DNA of 11,359 nt from Streptomyces sp. NRRL WC-3618 (GTDB lineage Bacteria; Actinomycetota; Actinomycetes; Streptomycetales; Streptomycetaceae): positions 1 to 11,359 of the forward strand of contig NZ_LGDW01000103.1 of assembly GCF_001280005.1 (NCBI RefSeq), in the 5' to 3' direction. Made by a program: the position numbers and the translations under genes. The notes below the pieces were generated by a model, which worked only from the letters and a program-made list of their open reading frames with translations, did not search any database and had not been told where the DNA came from. Every line of letters begins with the position of its first letter. The stretch's first letter is position 1. Of the stretch, positions 1 through 5,854 are shown one piece after another.

Positions 1-2
1 TC

Positions 3-560
3 GTGGGACGCGCCGTCTCGCCGACCGGTCAGACCCTGACCGCCTGCGGACTGCGCTCCTGGTCCGAGCCCGGCACCGGCTCCGCCGGGGCCCCCCCCAC
101 CGCCACCACCACCCCCACCGACCTGCGCCCCCTCGCCACCGCGGCCCACGACCGCCTCCGCGACGCCGTGGCCGCCCTCCCCCTCCTCACCGCGGGCCAC
201 CCCTACAACGCCGAGGCCCTCGTCCACGGCCTCTCCCTCGACGCGGCCCCCCACCCCCAGGACGCCCCCTGGCACCACGTACGCCTCCTGCTGCGCCTGC
301 GCCGCTACGCCCACGAGGTCCTGGAGGGCGACGAAGCCCGGGTCGACGTACAGATGCTGACGGCCGGTACGGCACTCAACCGGCACCGGGACGCGTCCGA
401 GGCCGCCGCGGCGGCGGCAGCGGCGGCCCGCACCCCCCGGATCGCCCCGGCGACGGCGTACGCACTCGGCGTACTCCACGCCGACCAGCGCCACGAGGTC
501 GAGGCGGCCCGGTTCGCGTTCCAGCAGTCCTGGGAGAAGAAGGCGATGAGTACGAGGTGA
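3..560 (+). CDS. CHAD-domain protein, C-terminal part (5'-truncated by window edge)
   Basis: The reading frame is open from the window edge to TGA at 558-560, so the true start lies upstream and the GTG at position 3 is probably internal. The visible 185 residues are Ala/Arg/His-rich and helical. The stretch WHHVRLLLRLRRYAHEVL (about residues 90-107) resembles the basic helix of CHAD domains (usually an H..R...KRLRY-type pattern). The tail, with ALGVLHADQRHEVEAARFAFQQSW, resembles the usual CHAD C-terminal helices. CHAD domains bind inorganic polyphosphate; that is family knowledge, and binding by this protein is inferred. A run of nine alanines (about 133-141) lies between helices. The stop overlaps the GTG start of the NUDIX gene, so the two are probably co-translated. 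In Streptomyces such genes can sit near ppk, which could lie just upstream; this cannot be seen here. Confidence 0.7.
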   Translation: MGRAVSPTGQTLTACGLRSWSEPGTGSAGAPPTATTTPTDLRPLATAAHDRLRDAVAALPLLTAGHPYNAEALVHGLSLDAAPHPQDAPWHHVRLLLRLRRYAHEVLEGDEARVDVQMLTAGTALNRHRDASEAAAAAAAAARTPRIAPATAYALGVLHADQRHEVEAARFAFQQSWEKKAMSTR

Positions 561-1057
561 ACTCCCCCGAGGAACATCCCGAGACCCGACCCGACGTCCG
601 ACCCGACGAACGCCCCGATGAACGCCCCGACGAACGCCCCGTACTGGCCGCGGGCTGCGTCCTGTGGCGCCGCTCACCCGTGGACGGCGGCCTGGAGATC
701 TGCCTCGTCCACCGGCCGAAGTACGACGACTGGTCCCACCCGAAGGGCCGCCTGAAGCGCGACGAGGAGACACTCGCCGCGGCGCTGCGCGAGGTCGAGG
801 AGGAGACGGGCTACGAGGCCGCCCCCGGCGCTCCCCTCACGACATCCCACTACGAGGCCAACGGCCGCCCCAAACAGGTGAGTTACTGGGAGGCACAGGC
901 CACGTCCGGCGCCTTCGCCCCGAACGACGAGGTCGACCGCATCCTGTGGCTGCCCCCGGAAACGGCCCGCGACCGCCTGACCCAGCCCCGCGACAAGGAC
1001 CTCATCGACGAACTACTGGCCCTGCGGCAGGGGCAGGGACAGGCCGGACGCGGCTAA
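557..1057 (+). CDS. NUDIX hydrolase, MutT1-type, single domain
   Basis: This 166-residue protein has a perfect Nudix box at residues 64-86: G-x5-E-x7-R-E-V-E-E-E-T-G-Y. The glutamates of REVEEE bind the catalytic divalent metal, and members cleave nucleoside diphosphates linked to another moiety. The segment before the box (VHRPKYDDWSHPKG) resembles the N-terminal NUDIX domain of mycobacterial MutT1, an 8-oxo-(d)GTP/Ap4A-type sanitising enzyme. This protein lacks the C-terminal histidine-phosphatase domain found in MutT1. The GTG start overlaps the preceding TGA (GTGA), which indicates translational coupling to the CHAD gene. Residues 11-28 are a charged RPDE-repeat linker with no clear fold. 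The TAA stop overlaps the stop of the opposing minus-strand gene. The substrate is unknown; the CHAD neighbour hints at polyphosphate or a phosphorylated dinucleotide, which is inference only. Confidence 0.92.
   Translation: MNSPEEHPETRPDVRPDERPDERPDERPVLAAGCVLWRRSPVDGGLEICLVHRPKYDDWSHPKGRLKRDEETLAAALREVEEETGYEAAPGAPLTTSHYEANGRPKQVSYWEAQATSGAFAPNDEVDRILWLPPETARDRLTQPRDKDLIDELLALRQGQGQAGRG
587..634 (+). repeat. In-frame 12-bp tandem repeat (RPDV/RPDE) in the NUDIX N-terminus
   Basis: Four consecutive 12-bp units at 587-598, 599-610, 611-622 and 623-634 encode RPDV, RPDE, RPDE, RPDE, followed by a further RP. The last two units differ at one base (gatgaa against gacgaa). Because the unit is a multiple of three, copy number can change by slippage without breaking the frame. 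It forms a charged, probably disordered extension before the NUDIX fold. Confidence 0.85.
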
Positions 1058-1206
1058 GCCGTGGCCCCGCTCTGGTGGCCCTTGCCGTCCGTCCGGGCCA
1101 GACTGCGGGCCCGGCGGGCCGGCCCGCGCCACCCGCAGTCGCATCTGGCGAAGCAGAACGGCCCGTGCTCCACCATGAATATCGAGTGCTCGTCGGGAAA
1201 CGGCAC
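1054..1206 (-). CDS. Small Cys-containing conserved-type protein (about 50 aa)
   Basis: From a GTG at 1206 the frame encodes a 50-residue protein beginning VPFPDEHSIFMVEHGPFCF, followed by ARCDCGWRGPARRARSL and a short basic/polar tail. Three cysteines (FCF, then CDC) ahead of a GWRGPARR stretch suggest a small metal-binding or nucleic-acid-binding protein, but I cannot name a family with certainty. The composition (HSIFMVEHGPFCF) is much less Arg/Pro-biased than the antisense shadow frames, which supports real coding. The start is uncertain: GTG at 1206 has only a weak, distant AGGA upstream, and in-frame GTG codons at 1233 and 1239 are alternatives. Its TAG (1054-1056 on the plus strand) overlaps the NUDIX TAA, so the two genes converge with no space for a terminator. 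Confidence 0.6.
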   Translation of the reverse strand: MPFPDEHSIFMVEHGPFCFARCDCGWRGPARRARSLARTDGKGHQSGATA

Positions 1207-1353
1207 ATGCTCGTTACGGTCCTGCGCTGCCACACCCACACGGTACCCACCGCCGGGTAAAGCACCCGTATCCGCGTGACAACCTCCCCCAACCCTCGTT
1301 AAGCGGAACGACGACGGCCGTGGACCGACGGCCCGGCTTGGGGGTGGGCGGCG

Positions 1354-2199
1354 ATGGACCTGCGGCGACACTGGCGAGCGGGTGGGGCGGTCGGCATGGC
1401 CGCCGCGACGACGGGTTTCCTGATCTGCGCCACCGGCTGCACGGCCGGCGGCGAAGCCACCACCGAGGACGCGCGCCCGGCGGGCGACGCGGTCCGCGTC
1501 CTGCACCGCGCCGCCGCGGCCCTGGTCGAGGCGGGCACCTCCAAGGCCACCACCTCCATGGAGATGGCCGCCGGCGGCACCCGGGTCACCATCCGGGGCG
1601 AGGGCGTGTACGACTACACGAAGCAGCTCGGCCGCCTACGGGTACTGCTCCCCCAGGACCCGGCGGGCGTCAGCCCGCACCGCCCGATCACCGAACTCCT
1701 CGCCCCGGGCGCCCTGTTCATGAAGAACCGGGGTGCGGGCGTCCCCGCCGACAAGTGGGTACGGGTGGACACGGCGACCCTGTCCGACGGCAACCTGGTG
1801 ACGGGCGGCGCCACGGACCCGTTCGCCGCAGCCGAGGTGCTGCGCGGGGCGCGCGAGGCGACATACGTGGGCCGGACCCGGGTCGCCGGCACGGACGTAC
1901 GGCACTACCGGGGCATCGCCGACCTCGCCGAGGCCGCGAAGAGCGCGTCGCCGGGCAACAGGGGTCCGCTGGGAGCGGCGGCGAAAGGGTTCGCCACGAC
2001 CAGGGTGCCCTTCGACGCCTACCTCGACGACCAGGGCCGTATCCGCAAGCTCCTGCACCGGTTCAGCTTCGTCAACGGACAGCAGAAGGACACGGTCGCG
2101 GTCGCTTCGACGACGCTGCTGTTCGACTTCGGGGCCCCCGTGCGCGTACGGCTGCCGCGCCCGGCGGACATCTACGCGGGCCGGATCTCCGAACAGTGA
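1354..2199 (+). CDS. Secreted lipoprotein, possibly LppX/LprG (LolA-like) fold
   Basis: This 281-residue protein has a type II signal peptide: basic residues RRHWR at 4-8, a hydrophobic stretch to about 25, then a lipobox-like ATGC with the predicted lipidated cysteine at C29. The mature protein is rich in short beta-type strands: 'SKATTSMEMAAGGTRVTIRGEGVYDYTKQLG', a 'DKWVRVD' segment, a 'YVGRTRVAGTDVRHYRGIAD' segment and a late 'DAYLDDQGRIRKL' segment. This layout resembles actinobacterial outer-leaflet lipoproteins of the LppX/LprAFG type, whose fold binds lipids in a groove. The family assignment is by resemblance only. The ATG is preceded by a G-rich Shine-Dalgarno sequence (GGGGGTGGG, 1340-1348). 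It stands alone, with about 120 bp upstream and 200 bp downstream free of recognisable genes. I see no evident link to phosphate or copper. Confidence 0.85.
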   Translation: MDLRRHWRAGGAVGMAAATTGFLICATGCTAGGEATTEDARPAGDAVRVLHRAAAALVEAGTSKATTSMEMAAGGTRVTIRGEGVYDYTKQLGRLRVLLPQDPAGVSPHRPITELLAPGALFMKNRGAGVPADKWVRVDTATLSDGNLVTGGATDPFAAAEVLRGAREATYVGRTRVAGTDVRHYRGIADLAEAAKSASPGNRGPLGAAAKGFATTRVPFDAYLDDQGRIRKLLHRFSFVNGQQKDTVAVASTTLLFDFGAPVRVRLPRPADIYAGRISEQ

Positions 2200-2351
2200 A
2201 GAGTGAAGGCCGGTCGAATCGCCCGTCCCGGGCAACAGGGGACTGACGTACGGAAAACGGGGAAGGTGAGCCGCACGGGCAACCCGGGGCGCGTCGGCTG
2301 CGTCCGCCACAGCGCGAGGACTAGCCCGTCCGTGCCATGCGCGGCGCGGAG

Positions 2352-2376
2352 ACCGCTACCTACTCTAGGAAGCGGT
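2352..2376. promoter_or_regulatory. 25-bp imperfect palindrome, candidate operator over a -10 element
   Basis: ACCGCT-a-CCTA (2352-2362), a 3-nt centre CTC, then TAGG-a-AGCGGT (2366-2376) form 11-bp inverted arms with one mismatched pair (2358/2370). A TACTCT at 2361-2366 fits the actinobacterial -10 pattern TANNNT, so the palindrome would cover a promoter. It ends 24 nt before the proposed GTG start of the small downstream gene. This makes it a likely operator for a dimeric regulator. A structured 5' leader is the alternative. The cognate regulator is unknown. Confidence 0.5.
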
Positions 2377-2388
2377 TACGGCAGAGAA

Positions 2389-2396
2389 GAGGTGAT
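2389..2396 (+). promoter_or_regulatory. Near-perfect Shine-Dalgarno deciding the start of the small gene
   Basis: GAGGTGAT at 2389-2396 matches eight bases of the consensus complementary to the 16S rRNA 3' end. The end of the GAGG core lies 8 nt before GTG at 2401 but only 2 nt before ATG at 2395, which is itself partly inside the ribosome binding site. This favours GTG 2401 as the start. Confidence 0.6.
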
Positions 2397-2400
2397 GCAC

Positions 2401-2583
2401 GTGGCTCAGGTCGGCGGTACGGCAGTTCAGGACCACGTGGCCCTCGCCGAGATCGAACTGTGCGGAGACCTGATCATCGCGGCCTCGGCGGCCGGCGAGG
2501 AGCGGCTCAGCCTGGAGAGCATCGACGCGGTGCTGCGGGTGGCGGAGGAACGCGAGGGACGCAAGGTCCCGTCGGTTGGCTGA
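2401..2583 (+). CDS. Small conserved-type hypothetical protein (60 aa)
   Basis: This 60-residue, mildly acidic protein starts MAQVGGTAVQDHVALAEIEL and continues with 'CGDLIIAASAAGEERLSLESIDAVLRVAEEREGRK'. It is probably an alpha-helical cytoplasmic protein, with no signal peptide or membrane segment. The segment 'LSLESIDAVLRV' could form a short helix pair. I do not recognise a named family. Start choice: GTG at 2401 has ideal spacing to a near-perfect Shine-Dalgarno; the in-frame ATG at 2395 would add two residues. It is convergent with csoR, whose stop lies 34 nt away. The palindrome at 2352-2376 upstream suggests dedicated regulation. The protein sequence looks real, since its composition is balanced and not the Arg/Pro pattern of shadow frames. 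A function, perhaps a small regulator, cannot be inferred safely. Confidence 0.8.
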   Translation: MAQVGGTAVQDHVALAEIELCGDLIIAASAAGEERLSLESIDAVLRVAEEREGRKVPSVG

Positions 2584-2617
2584 AAACCGACGTTCGTGAC
2601 GGGGTCGGCCGGGGGGC

Positions 2618-2971
2618 TCAGGTGCGCAGCAGACGACCGATCGCCTTGGTCGCCTCCTCCACCTTCGCGTCGATCTCGGTACCGCCCTTGAGGGCCGCGT
2701 CCGCGACGCAGTGCCGCAGGTGCTCCTCCAGGAGCTGGAGCGCGAAGGACTGGAGGGCCTTGGTGGAGGCGGAGACCTGCGTGAGTATGTCGATGCAGTA
2801 GACGTCCTCGTCGACCATCCGCTGGAGGCCGCGGATCTGCCCCTCGATCCGGCGCAGCCGCTTCAGGTGCTCGTCCTTCTGCTTGTGGTACCCGTGCACA
2901 CCCCGGTCGTGGTCGGTCACCACGTCCGTGATCACGTCGGGCGTCTCCGCGCCGGCCTCGGTGGTCGTCAT
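2618..2971 (-). CDS. csoR: CsoR-family copper-sensing transcriptional repressor
   Basis: This is a 117-residue protein of the CsoR/RcnR (DUF156) family: an all-helical oligomeric repressor that releases DNA on binding Cu(I). The core begins HKQKDEHLKRLRRIEGQIRG (29-48). The Cu(I) ligand triad is intact: C59 (in VYCIDIL, with the conserved preceding Y58), H84 and C88 (EEHLRHC). The spacing is identical to that of M. tuberculosis CsoR (Cys, +25 His, +4 Cys). This separates it from RcnR, FrmR and CstR members. ATG 2971 was chosen because GGGAGGA lies about 6 nt upstream; the frame is open upstream to 3010 but lacks a ribosome binding site there. Residues 1-25 are a variable acidic extension. It is divergent from the DUF47-Pit operon and has a CsoR-type operator in its own promoter, so autoregulation is expected. 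Likely targets elsewhere are copper chaperone and P-type ATPase genes. Confidence 0.95.
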   Translation of the reverse strand: MTTTEAGAETPDVITDVVTDHDRGVHGYHKQKDEHLKRLRRIEGQIRGLQRMVDEDVYCIDILTQVSASTKALQSFALQLLEEHLRHCVADAALKGGTEIDAKVEEATKAIGRLLRT

Positions 2972-3011
2972 CGCGTCCTCCCGTTGGGACATACATCGAA
3001 CCAAAAGCACC

Positions 3012-3042
3012 CTTATACCCCTGCCGGGTATATGGTAACCAA
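3012..3042 (-). promoter_or_regulatory. Possible csoR promoter
   Basis: On the minus strand TTGGTT (3042-3037) and TATAAG (3017-3012) are separated by 19 nt and could be -35 and -10 elements. The CsoR-type palindrome lies between them and overlaps the -10. The spacer is longer than the usual 17 nt, so the assignment is tentative. Confidence 0.35.
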
Positions 3043-3068
3043 CTTTCCTGGGTATAGGGCCGGGTATA
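3014..3068. promoter_or_regulatory. CsoR operator plus two additional half-sites
   Basis: TATACCC (3014-3020), a 5-nt spacer and GGGTATA (3026-3032) form a perfect 7+7 inverted repeat, the G-tract architecture known for CsoR operators. Two further GGGTATA copies follow at 3050-3056 and 3062-3068, giving start-to-start spacings of 24 and 12 nt. The full site lies nearest csoR. The extra half-sites extend toward the divergent DUF47-Pit operon and contain TATAG, which could serve as a -10 on the plus strand. Binding itself is inferred from the known consensus. Confidence 0.8.
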
Positions 3069-3186
3069 GACCACCGTGCAGTCCACTCTGTCCGATGGGC
3101 GACACTGGGGACCGACCCGTTTCCCGTGGCCGGATGTTGCGCCTAGCATCAGCCTGACCGAATCAGAAGGACTCCGAGGACCTCAC

Positions 3187-3807
3187 GTGCGATTTCGTCT
3201 GACCCCCAGGGAGACGAGCTTCTACGACATGTTCGCCGCGTCTGCGGACAACATCGTCACGGGCTCGCGACTCCTCATGGAACTGCTCGGGGCGGACGCC
3301 TCCGGCCGGGCCGAGATCGCCGAGCGTATGCGGGCCGCGGAACACGCGGGTGACGACGCCACACACGCGATCTTCCACCAGCTGAACTCCTCGTTCATCA
3401 CGCCGTTCGACCGCGAGGACATCTACAACCTCGCCTCCCTGCTCGACGACATCATGGACTTCATGGAGGAGGCCGTCGACCTGGTGGTCCTCTACAACGT
3501 GGAGGAGCTGCCCAAGGGCGTCGACCAGCAGATCGAGGTCCTGGCGCGGGCGGCGGAGCTGACGGCGGAGGCGATGCCGAACCTCCGCACGATGGAGAAC
3601 CTCACGGAGTACTGGATCGAGGTGAACCGGCTGGAGAACCAGGCGGACCAGATCCACCGGAAGCTCCTGGCCCACCTGTTCAACGGCAAGTACGACGCGA
3701 TCGAGGTGCTGAAGCTCAAGCAGATCGTGGACGTGCTGGAGGAGGCGGCCGACGCCTTCGAGCACGTGGCGAACACGGTGGAGACCATCGCCGTCAAGGA
3801 GTCCTGA
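3187..3807 (+). CDS. DUF47 / PhoU-like Pit accessory protein
   Basis: This 206-residue all-alpha protein belongs to the DUF47 (PhoU_div) family. It starts with the typical RETSFYDMFAASADNIV (8-24). It keeps acidic clusters seen in PhoU-type metal-binding helices: E52/D56-D57, PFDRED (73-78) and LDDIMD (86-91), with matching helices in the C-terminal half. There is no membrane segment, so it should act on the cytoplasmic face. In this family the protein is found with Pit permeases and is thought to modulate phosphate transport. That fits the 7-nt gap to the downstream permease gene. GTG 3187 was chosen because GAGGA (3176-3180) precedes it at good spacing; the frame is open further upstream without a ribosome binding site. 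A TAGCAT at 3144-3149 could be a -10 element. I see no PHO box here. CsoR half-sites lie about 120 nt upstream. Confidence 0.93.
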   Translation: MRFRLTPRETSFYDMFAASADNIVTGSRLLMELLGADASGRAEIAERMRAAEHAGDDATHAIFHQLNSSFITPFDREDIYNLASLLDDIMDFMEEAVDLVVLYNVEELPKGVDQQIEVLARAAELTAEAMPNLRTMENLTEYWIEVNRLENQADQIHRKLLAHLFNGKYDAIEVLKLKQIVDVLEEAADAFEHVANTVETIAVKES

Positions 3808-3814
3808 GCTCTTC

Positions 3815-4813
3815 ATGGACACCTTCGCACTGATCGTGACCATTGGCGTCGCGCTCGGATTCACGTACACGAACGGCTTCCACGACTCCGCGAACGCCAT
3901 CGCGACGTCCGTGTCCACGCGCGCGCTGACGCCCCGCGCGGCGCTGGCGATGGCCGCGGTGATGAACCTGCTCGGCGCGTTTTTGGGCAGCGGCGTCGCG
4001 AAGACGGTCAGCGAGGGGCTGATCGAGACGCCCAAGGGTTCCTCGGGCATGGCGATCCTGTTCGCCGCGCTGGTCGGCGCGATCACCTGGAACCTGATCA
4101 CCTGGTACTTCGGCCTGCCCTCGTCCTCCTCGCACGCGCTGTTCGGCGGCATGGTGGGGGCGGCGCTGGCGGGCGGCACGAAGGTCTACTGGGACGGCGT
4201 ACTGGAGAAGGTCGTCGTCCCGATGTTCGCCTCCCCGGTGGTGGGCCTCCTGGCCGGCTACCTGGTGATGACGGCGATCCTGTGGATCTTCCGGCGCGCC
4301 AACCCGCACAAGGCGAAGCGCGGTTTCCGGATAGCCCAGACGGTGTCGGCGGCGGGCATGGCCCTGGGCCACGGCCTCCAGGACGCCCAGAAGACGATGG
4401 GCATCGTGGTGATGGCCCTGGTCATCGCGGGCGACCAGAGTTACGGCGACCCGATCCCGGTCTGGGTCAAGCTCGCCTGCGCGGTGATGCTGTCCCTGGG
4501 CACGTACGCGGGCGGCTGGCGCATCATGCGCACCCTGGGCCGCAAAATCATCGAACTCGACCCACCCCAGGGCTTCGCGGCGGAGACCACGGGCGCGTCG
4601 ATCATGTTCGCCACGGCGTATATCTTCAAGGTCCCGGTCTCCACGACCCACGTCATCACCTCCGCGATCATGGGCGTGGGCGCGACGAAGAGGGTGAAGG
4701 CGGTGCGGTGGGGGGTCGCCAAGAACATCGTCCTTGGCTGGTTCATCACGATGCCGGCAGCAGCACTGGTGGCTGCCGCCGGCTACGGGGCTGTGTACTT
4801 GGTGTTCCTCTAG
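3815..4813 (+). CDS. pitH1: Low-affinity inorganic phosphate permease, Pit family (PiT)
   Basis: This 332-residue integral membrane protein has about 8-10 hydrophobic segments and the PiT family's duplicated halves. The N-terminal signature reads GFHDSANAIAT (21-31), where other members have a GANDVAN-like motif. The second-half counterpart is GHGLQDAQKTMG (185-196). The pair LPSSSSHA (101-108) and PVSTTH (274-279) are the repeated Ser/Thr-rich re-entrant motifs. The N-to-H change in the first ND motif looks lineage-typical, not a lesion. The family transports phosphate, often as a neutral metal-phosphate complex, driven by the proton gradient. It lies 7 nt after the DUF47 gene and is presumably co-transcribed; AAGGAG at the 3' end of DUF47 is the likely ribosome binding site. 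It converges on the high-affinity pst operon. The symbol follows the Streptomyces permease next to pstB. Confidence 0.95.
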   Translation: MDTFALIVTIGVALGFTYTNGFHDSANAIATSVSTRALTPRAALAMAAVMNLLGAFLGSGVAKTVSEGLIETPKGSSGMAILFAALVGAITWNLITWYFGLPSSSSHALFGGMVGAALAGGTKVYWDGVLEKVVVPMFASPVVGLLAGYLVMTAILWIFRRANPHKAKRGFRIAQTVSAAGMALGHGLQDAQKTMGIVVMALVIAGDQSYGDPIPVWVKLACAVMLSLGTYAGGWRIMRTLGRKIIELDPPQGFAAETTGASIMFATAYIFKVPVSTTHVITSAIMGVGATKRVKAVRWGVAKNIVLGWFITMPAAALVAAAGYGAVYLVFL

Positions 4814-4821
4814 AACTCCGG

Positions 4822-4920
4822 CCAGCCATCTCAGCCCGTCTGGGGGTCCCCCTCTGGGGGAGTTTGAGGACAAGGCCCGTTCAGGGCCGGAGCGGGGTCT
4901 GGGGGCGCAGCCCCCAGGGA
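4822..4920 (+). repeat. Dispersed Streptomyces-type intergenic repeat, copy 1
   Basis: The 19 bases at 4822-4840 (starting CCAGCCATCTCAG) recur identically at 11195-11213. Both copies then contain a TT(T/C)GAGGAC block, a GCGTTCAG/CCGTTCAG block and GGTCTGGGGGCGCAGCCCCC. Copy 1 differs by an inserted or replaced segment around 4841-4860 with GGGGG-T-CCCCC. The element is non-coding, and its 3' end is a hairpin. Similar elements are abundant between Streptomyces genes from my recollection; no search was run. Confidence 0.75.
4899..4917. terminator. Perfect 8-bp hairpin inside repeat copy 1
   Basis: CTGGGGGC (4899-4906), loop GCA and GCCCCCAG (4910-4917) form a perfect GC stem about 85 nt after the pit stop. 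There is no T-run after it. It probably acts as a bidirectional or stabilising 3' end for the Pit transcript. Confidence 0.55.
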
Positions 4921-4927
4921 CGGAAAC

Positions 4928-4962
4928 GGGCCCGCCCCCGGAGCGTATCCAGGAGCGGGCCC
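4928..4962. terminator. Inverted repeat, likely terminator of the pst operon
   Basis: GGGCCCGC (4928-4935) and GCGGGCCC (4955-4962) are perfect 8-bp arms around a 19-nt loop. Read leftward from pstB, the stem is followed by GTTTCC, a weak T-containing tail. It lies about 70 nt beyond the pstB stop. Confidence 0.6.
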
Positions 4963-4969
4963 TATTCGA

Positions 4970-5003
4970 CCTCGCGGTGGCACCGCCATGCAGCACCGCG
5001 AGG
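4970..5003. terminator. 10-bp inverted repeat just after pstB
   Basis: CCTCGCGGTG (4970-4979) and CACCGCGAGG (4994-5003) are perfect 10-bp arms with a 14-nt loop, 28 nt past the pstB stop. An alternative inner fold GCGGTG-G-CACCGC (4974-4986) competes with it. With the hairpins at 4899 and 4928 it separates the convergent pit and pst transcripts. Confidence 0.6.
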
Positions 5004-5031
5004 GGCCTGAAAGCAGACCGGAGAAGTCGGC

Positions 5032-5808
5032 TCAGCCGAAGCGCCCGGAGATGTAGTCCTCCGTCGCCTGCACCGACGGGTTGGAGAAGATCCGCTCCGT
5101 GTCGTCGATCTCGATCAGCTTGCCGGGCTGCCCGACCGCCGCGAGGTTGAAGAACGCCGTCTTGTCCGAAACACGCGCCGCCTGCTGCATGTTGTGCGTC
5201 ACGATGACGATCGTGAATCGTTCCTTCAGCTCACCGATCAGGTCCTCGATCGCGAGCGTCGAGATCGGGTCGAGGGCCGAGCACGGCTCGTCCATCAGCA
5301 GCACCTTGGGCTCGACCGCGATCGCCCGCGCGATGCACAGCCGCTGCTGCTGACCACCCGACAGCCCCGAACCGGGCTTGTTCAGCCGGTCCTTGACCTC
5401 GTTCCAGAGGTTCGCGCCCTTCAGCGACTTCTCCACGATGTCGCTCAGCTCGGACTTCTTGTACGAGCCGTTCAGCCGCAGCCCCGCCGCCACGTTGTCG
5501 TAGACCGACATCGTCGGGAAGGGGTTCGGCCGCTGGAAGACCATGCCGACCTCACGCCGTACCGCCACCGGGTCGACCCCGGCGCCGTACAGGTTCTCGT
5601 CGTCGAGCATGACCTTGCCGTCGACGCGCCCGCCGGGCGTGACCTCGTGCATGCGGTTCAGGGTGCGCAGGAAGGTGGACTTGCCGCAGCCGGAGGGGCC
5701 GATGAAGGCCGTCACCGTGCGCGGCTCGACCGTCATCGAGATGTCCTCGATCGCGCGGAAGGAGCCGTAGTAGGCGCTGAGGCCGCTTACGTCGATTCGC
5801 TTCGACAT
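5032..5808 (-). CDS. pstB: Phosphate ABC transporter ATP-binding protein PstB
   Basis: This 258-residue ATPase energises phosphate import through PstC/PstA at the inner face of the membrane. All ABC motifs are present: Walker [10 protein letters not shown] (37-45), Q-loop Q92 in [11 protein letters not shown] (characteristic of PstB), signature LSGGQQQR (149-156), Walker B VLLMDEP (169-175) with catalytic E174, and switch histidine H205 ([10 protein letters not shown]). The length equals the family norm. ATG 5808 was chosen because it gives the standard [10 protein letters not shown] start; an in-frame GTG at 5856 would add 16 atypical residues (MVGQVAARP...). The Shine-Dalgarno sequence before 5808 is weak (AGAAG region). 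It is the last gene of pstS-pstC-pstA-pstB and lies 70 nt after pstA, with a strong hairpin at the junction. Confidence 0.97.
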   Translation of the reverse strand: MSKRIDVSGLSAYYGSFRAIEDISMTVEPRTVTAFIGPSGCGKSTFLRTLNRMHEVTPGGRVDGKVMLDDENLYGAGVDPVAVRREVGMVFQRPNPFPTMSVYDNVAAGLRLNGSYKKSELSDIVEKSLKGANLWNEVKDRLNKPGSGLSGGQQQRLCIARAIAVEPKVLLMDEPCSALDPISTLAIEDLIGELKERFTIVIVTHNMQQAARVSDKTAFFNLAAVGQPGKLIEIDDTERIFSNPSVQATEDYISGRFG

Positions 5809-5854
5809 GGGTATCACTGCTTCTTTCGAGGGTCGGGCGGCCACCTGGCCGACC

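Noticed and set aside
399..430. GCC/GCG triplet run as a functional repeat
   Set aside because: It encodes a short poly-alanine stretch in the CHAD protein, common in GC-rich genes, with no sign of a mobile or regulatory role.
2221..2233. GCCCG-TCC-CGGGC hairpin after the lipoprotein gene as a terminator
   Set aside because: A 5-bp stem without a T-run is too common by chance in DNA this GC-rich.
1320..2246. 308-codon plus-strand frame overlapping the lipoprotein
   Set aside because: It is Arg/Gly/Pro/His-rich in a shifted frame. The 1354-2199 frame has a signal peptide, lipobox and normal codon bias.
3076..3187. PHO box in front of DUF47-pit
   Set aside because: No GTTCACC-like units in 11-nt phase are present on either strand, so direct PhoP control of this operon is not supported here.
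3163..4179. 338-codon minus-strand frame opposite DUF47 and pit
   Set aside because: It is low-complexity (Leu/Val/His/Arg) and spans two intact genes on the other strand; a shadow frame.
4842..4852. GGGGG-T-CCCCC as a separate terminator
   Set aside because: A one-base loop is sterically poor, and it is better read as part of the variant centre of the dispersed repeat.
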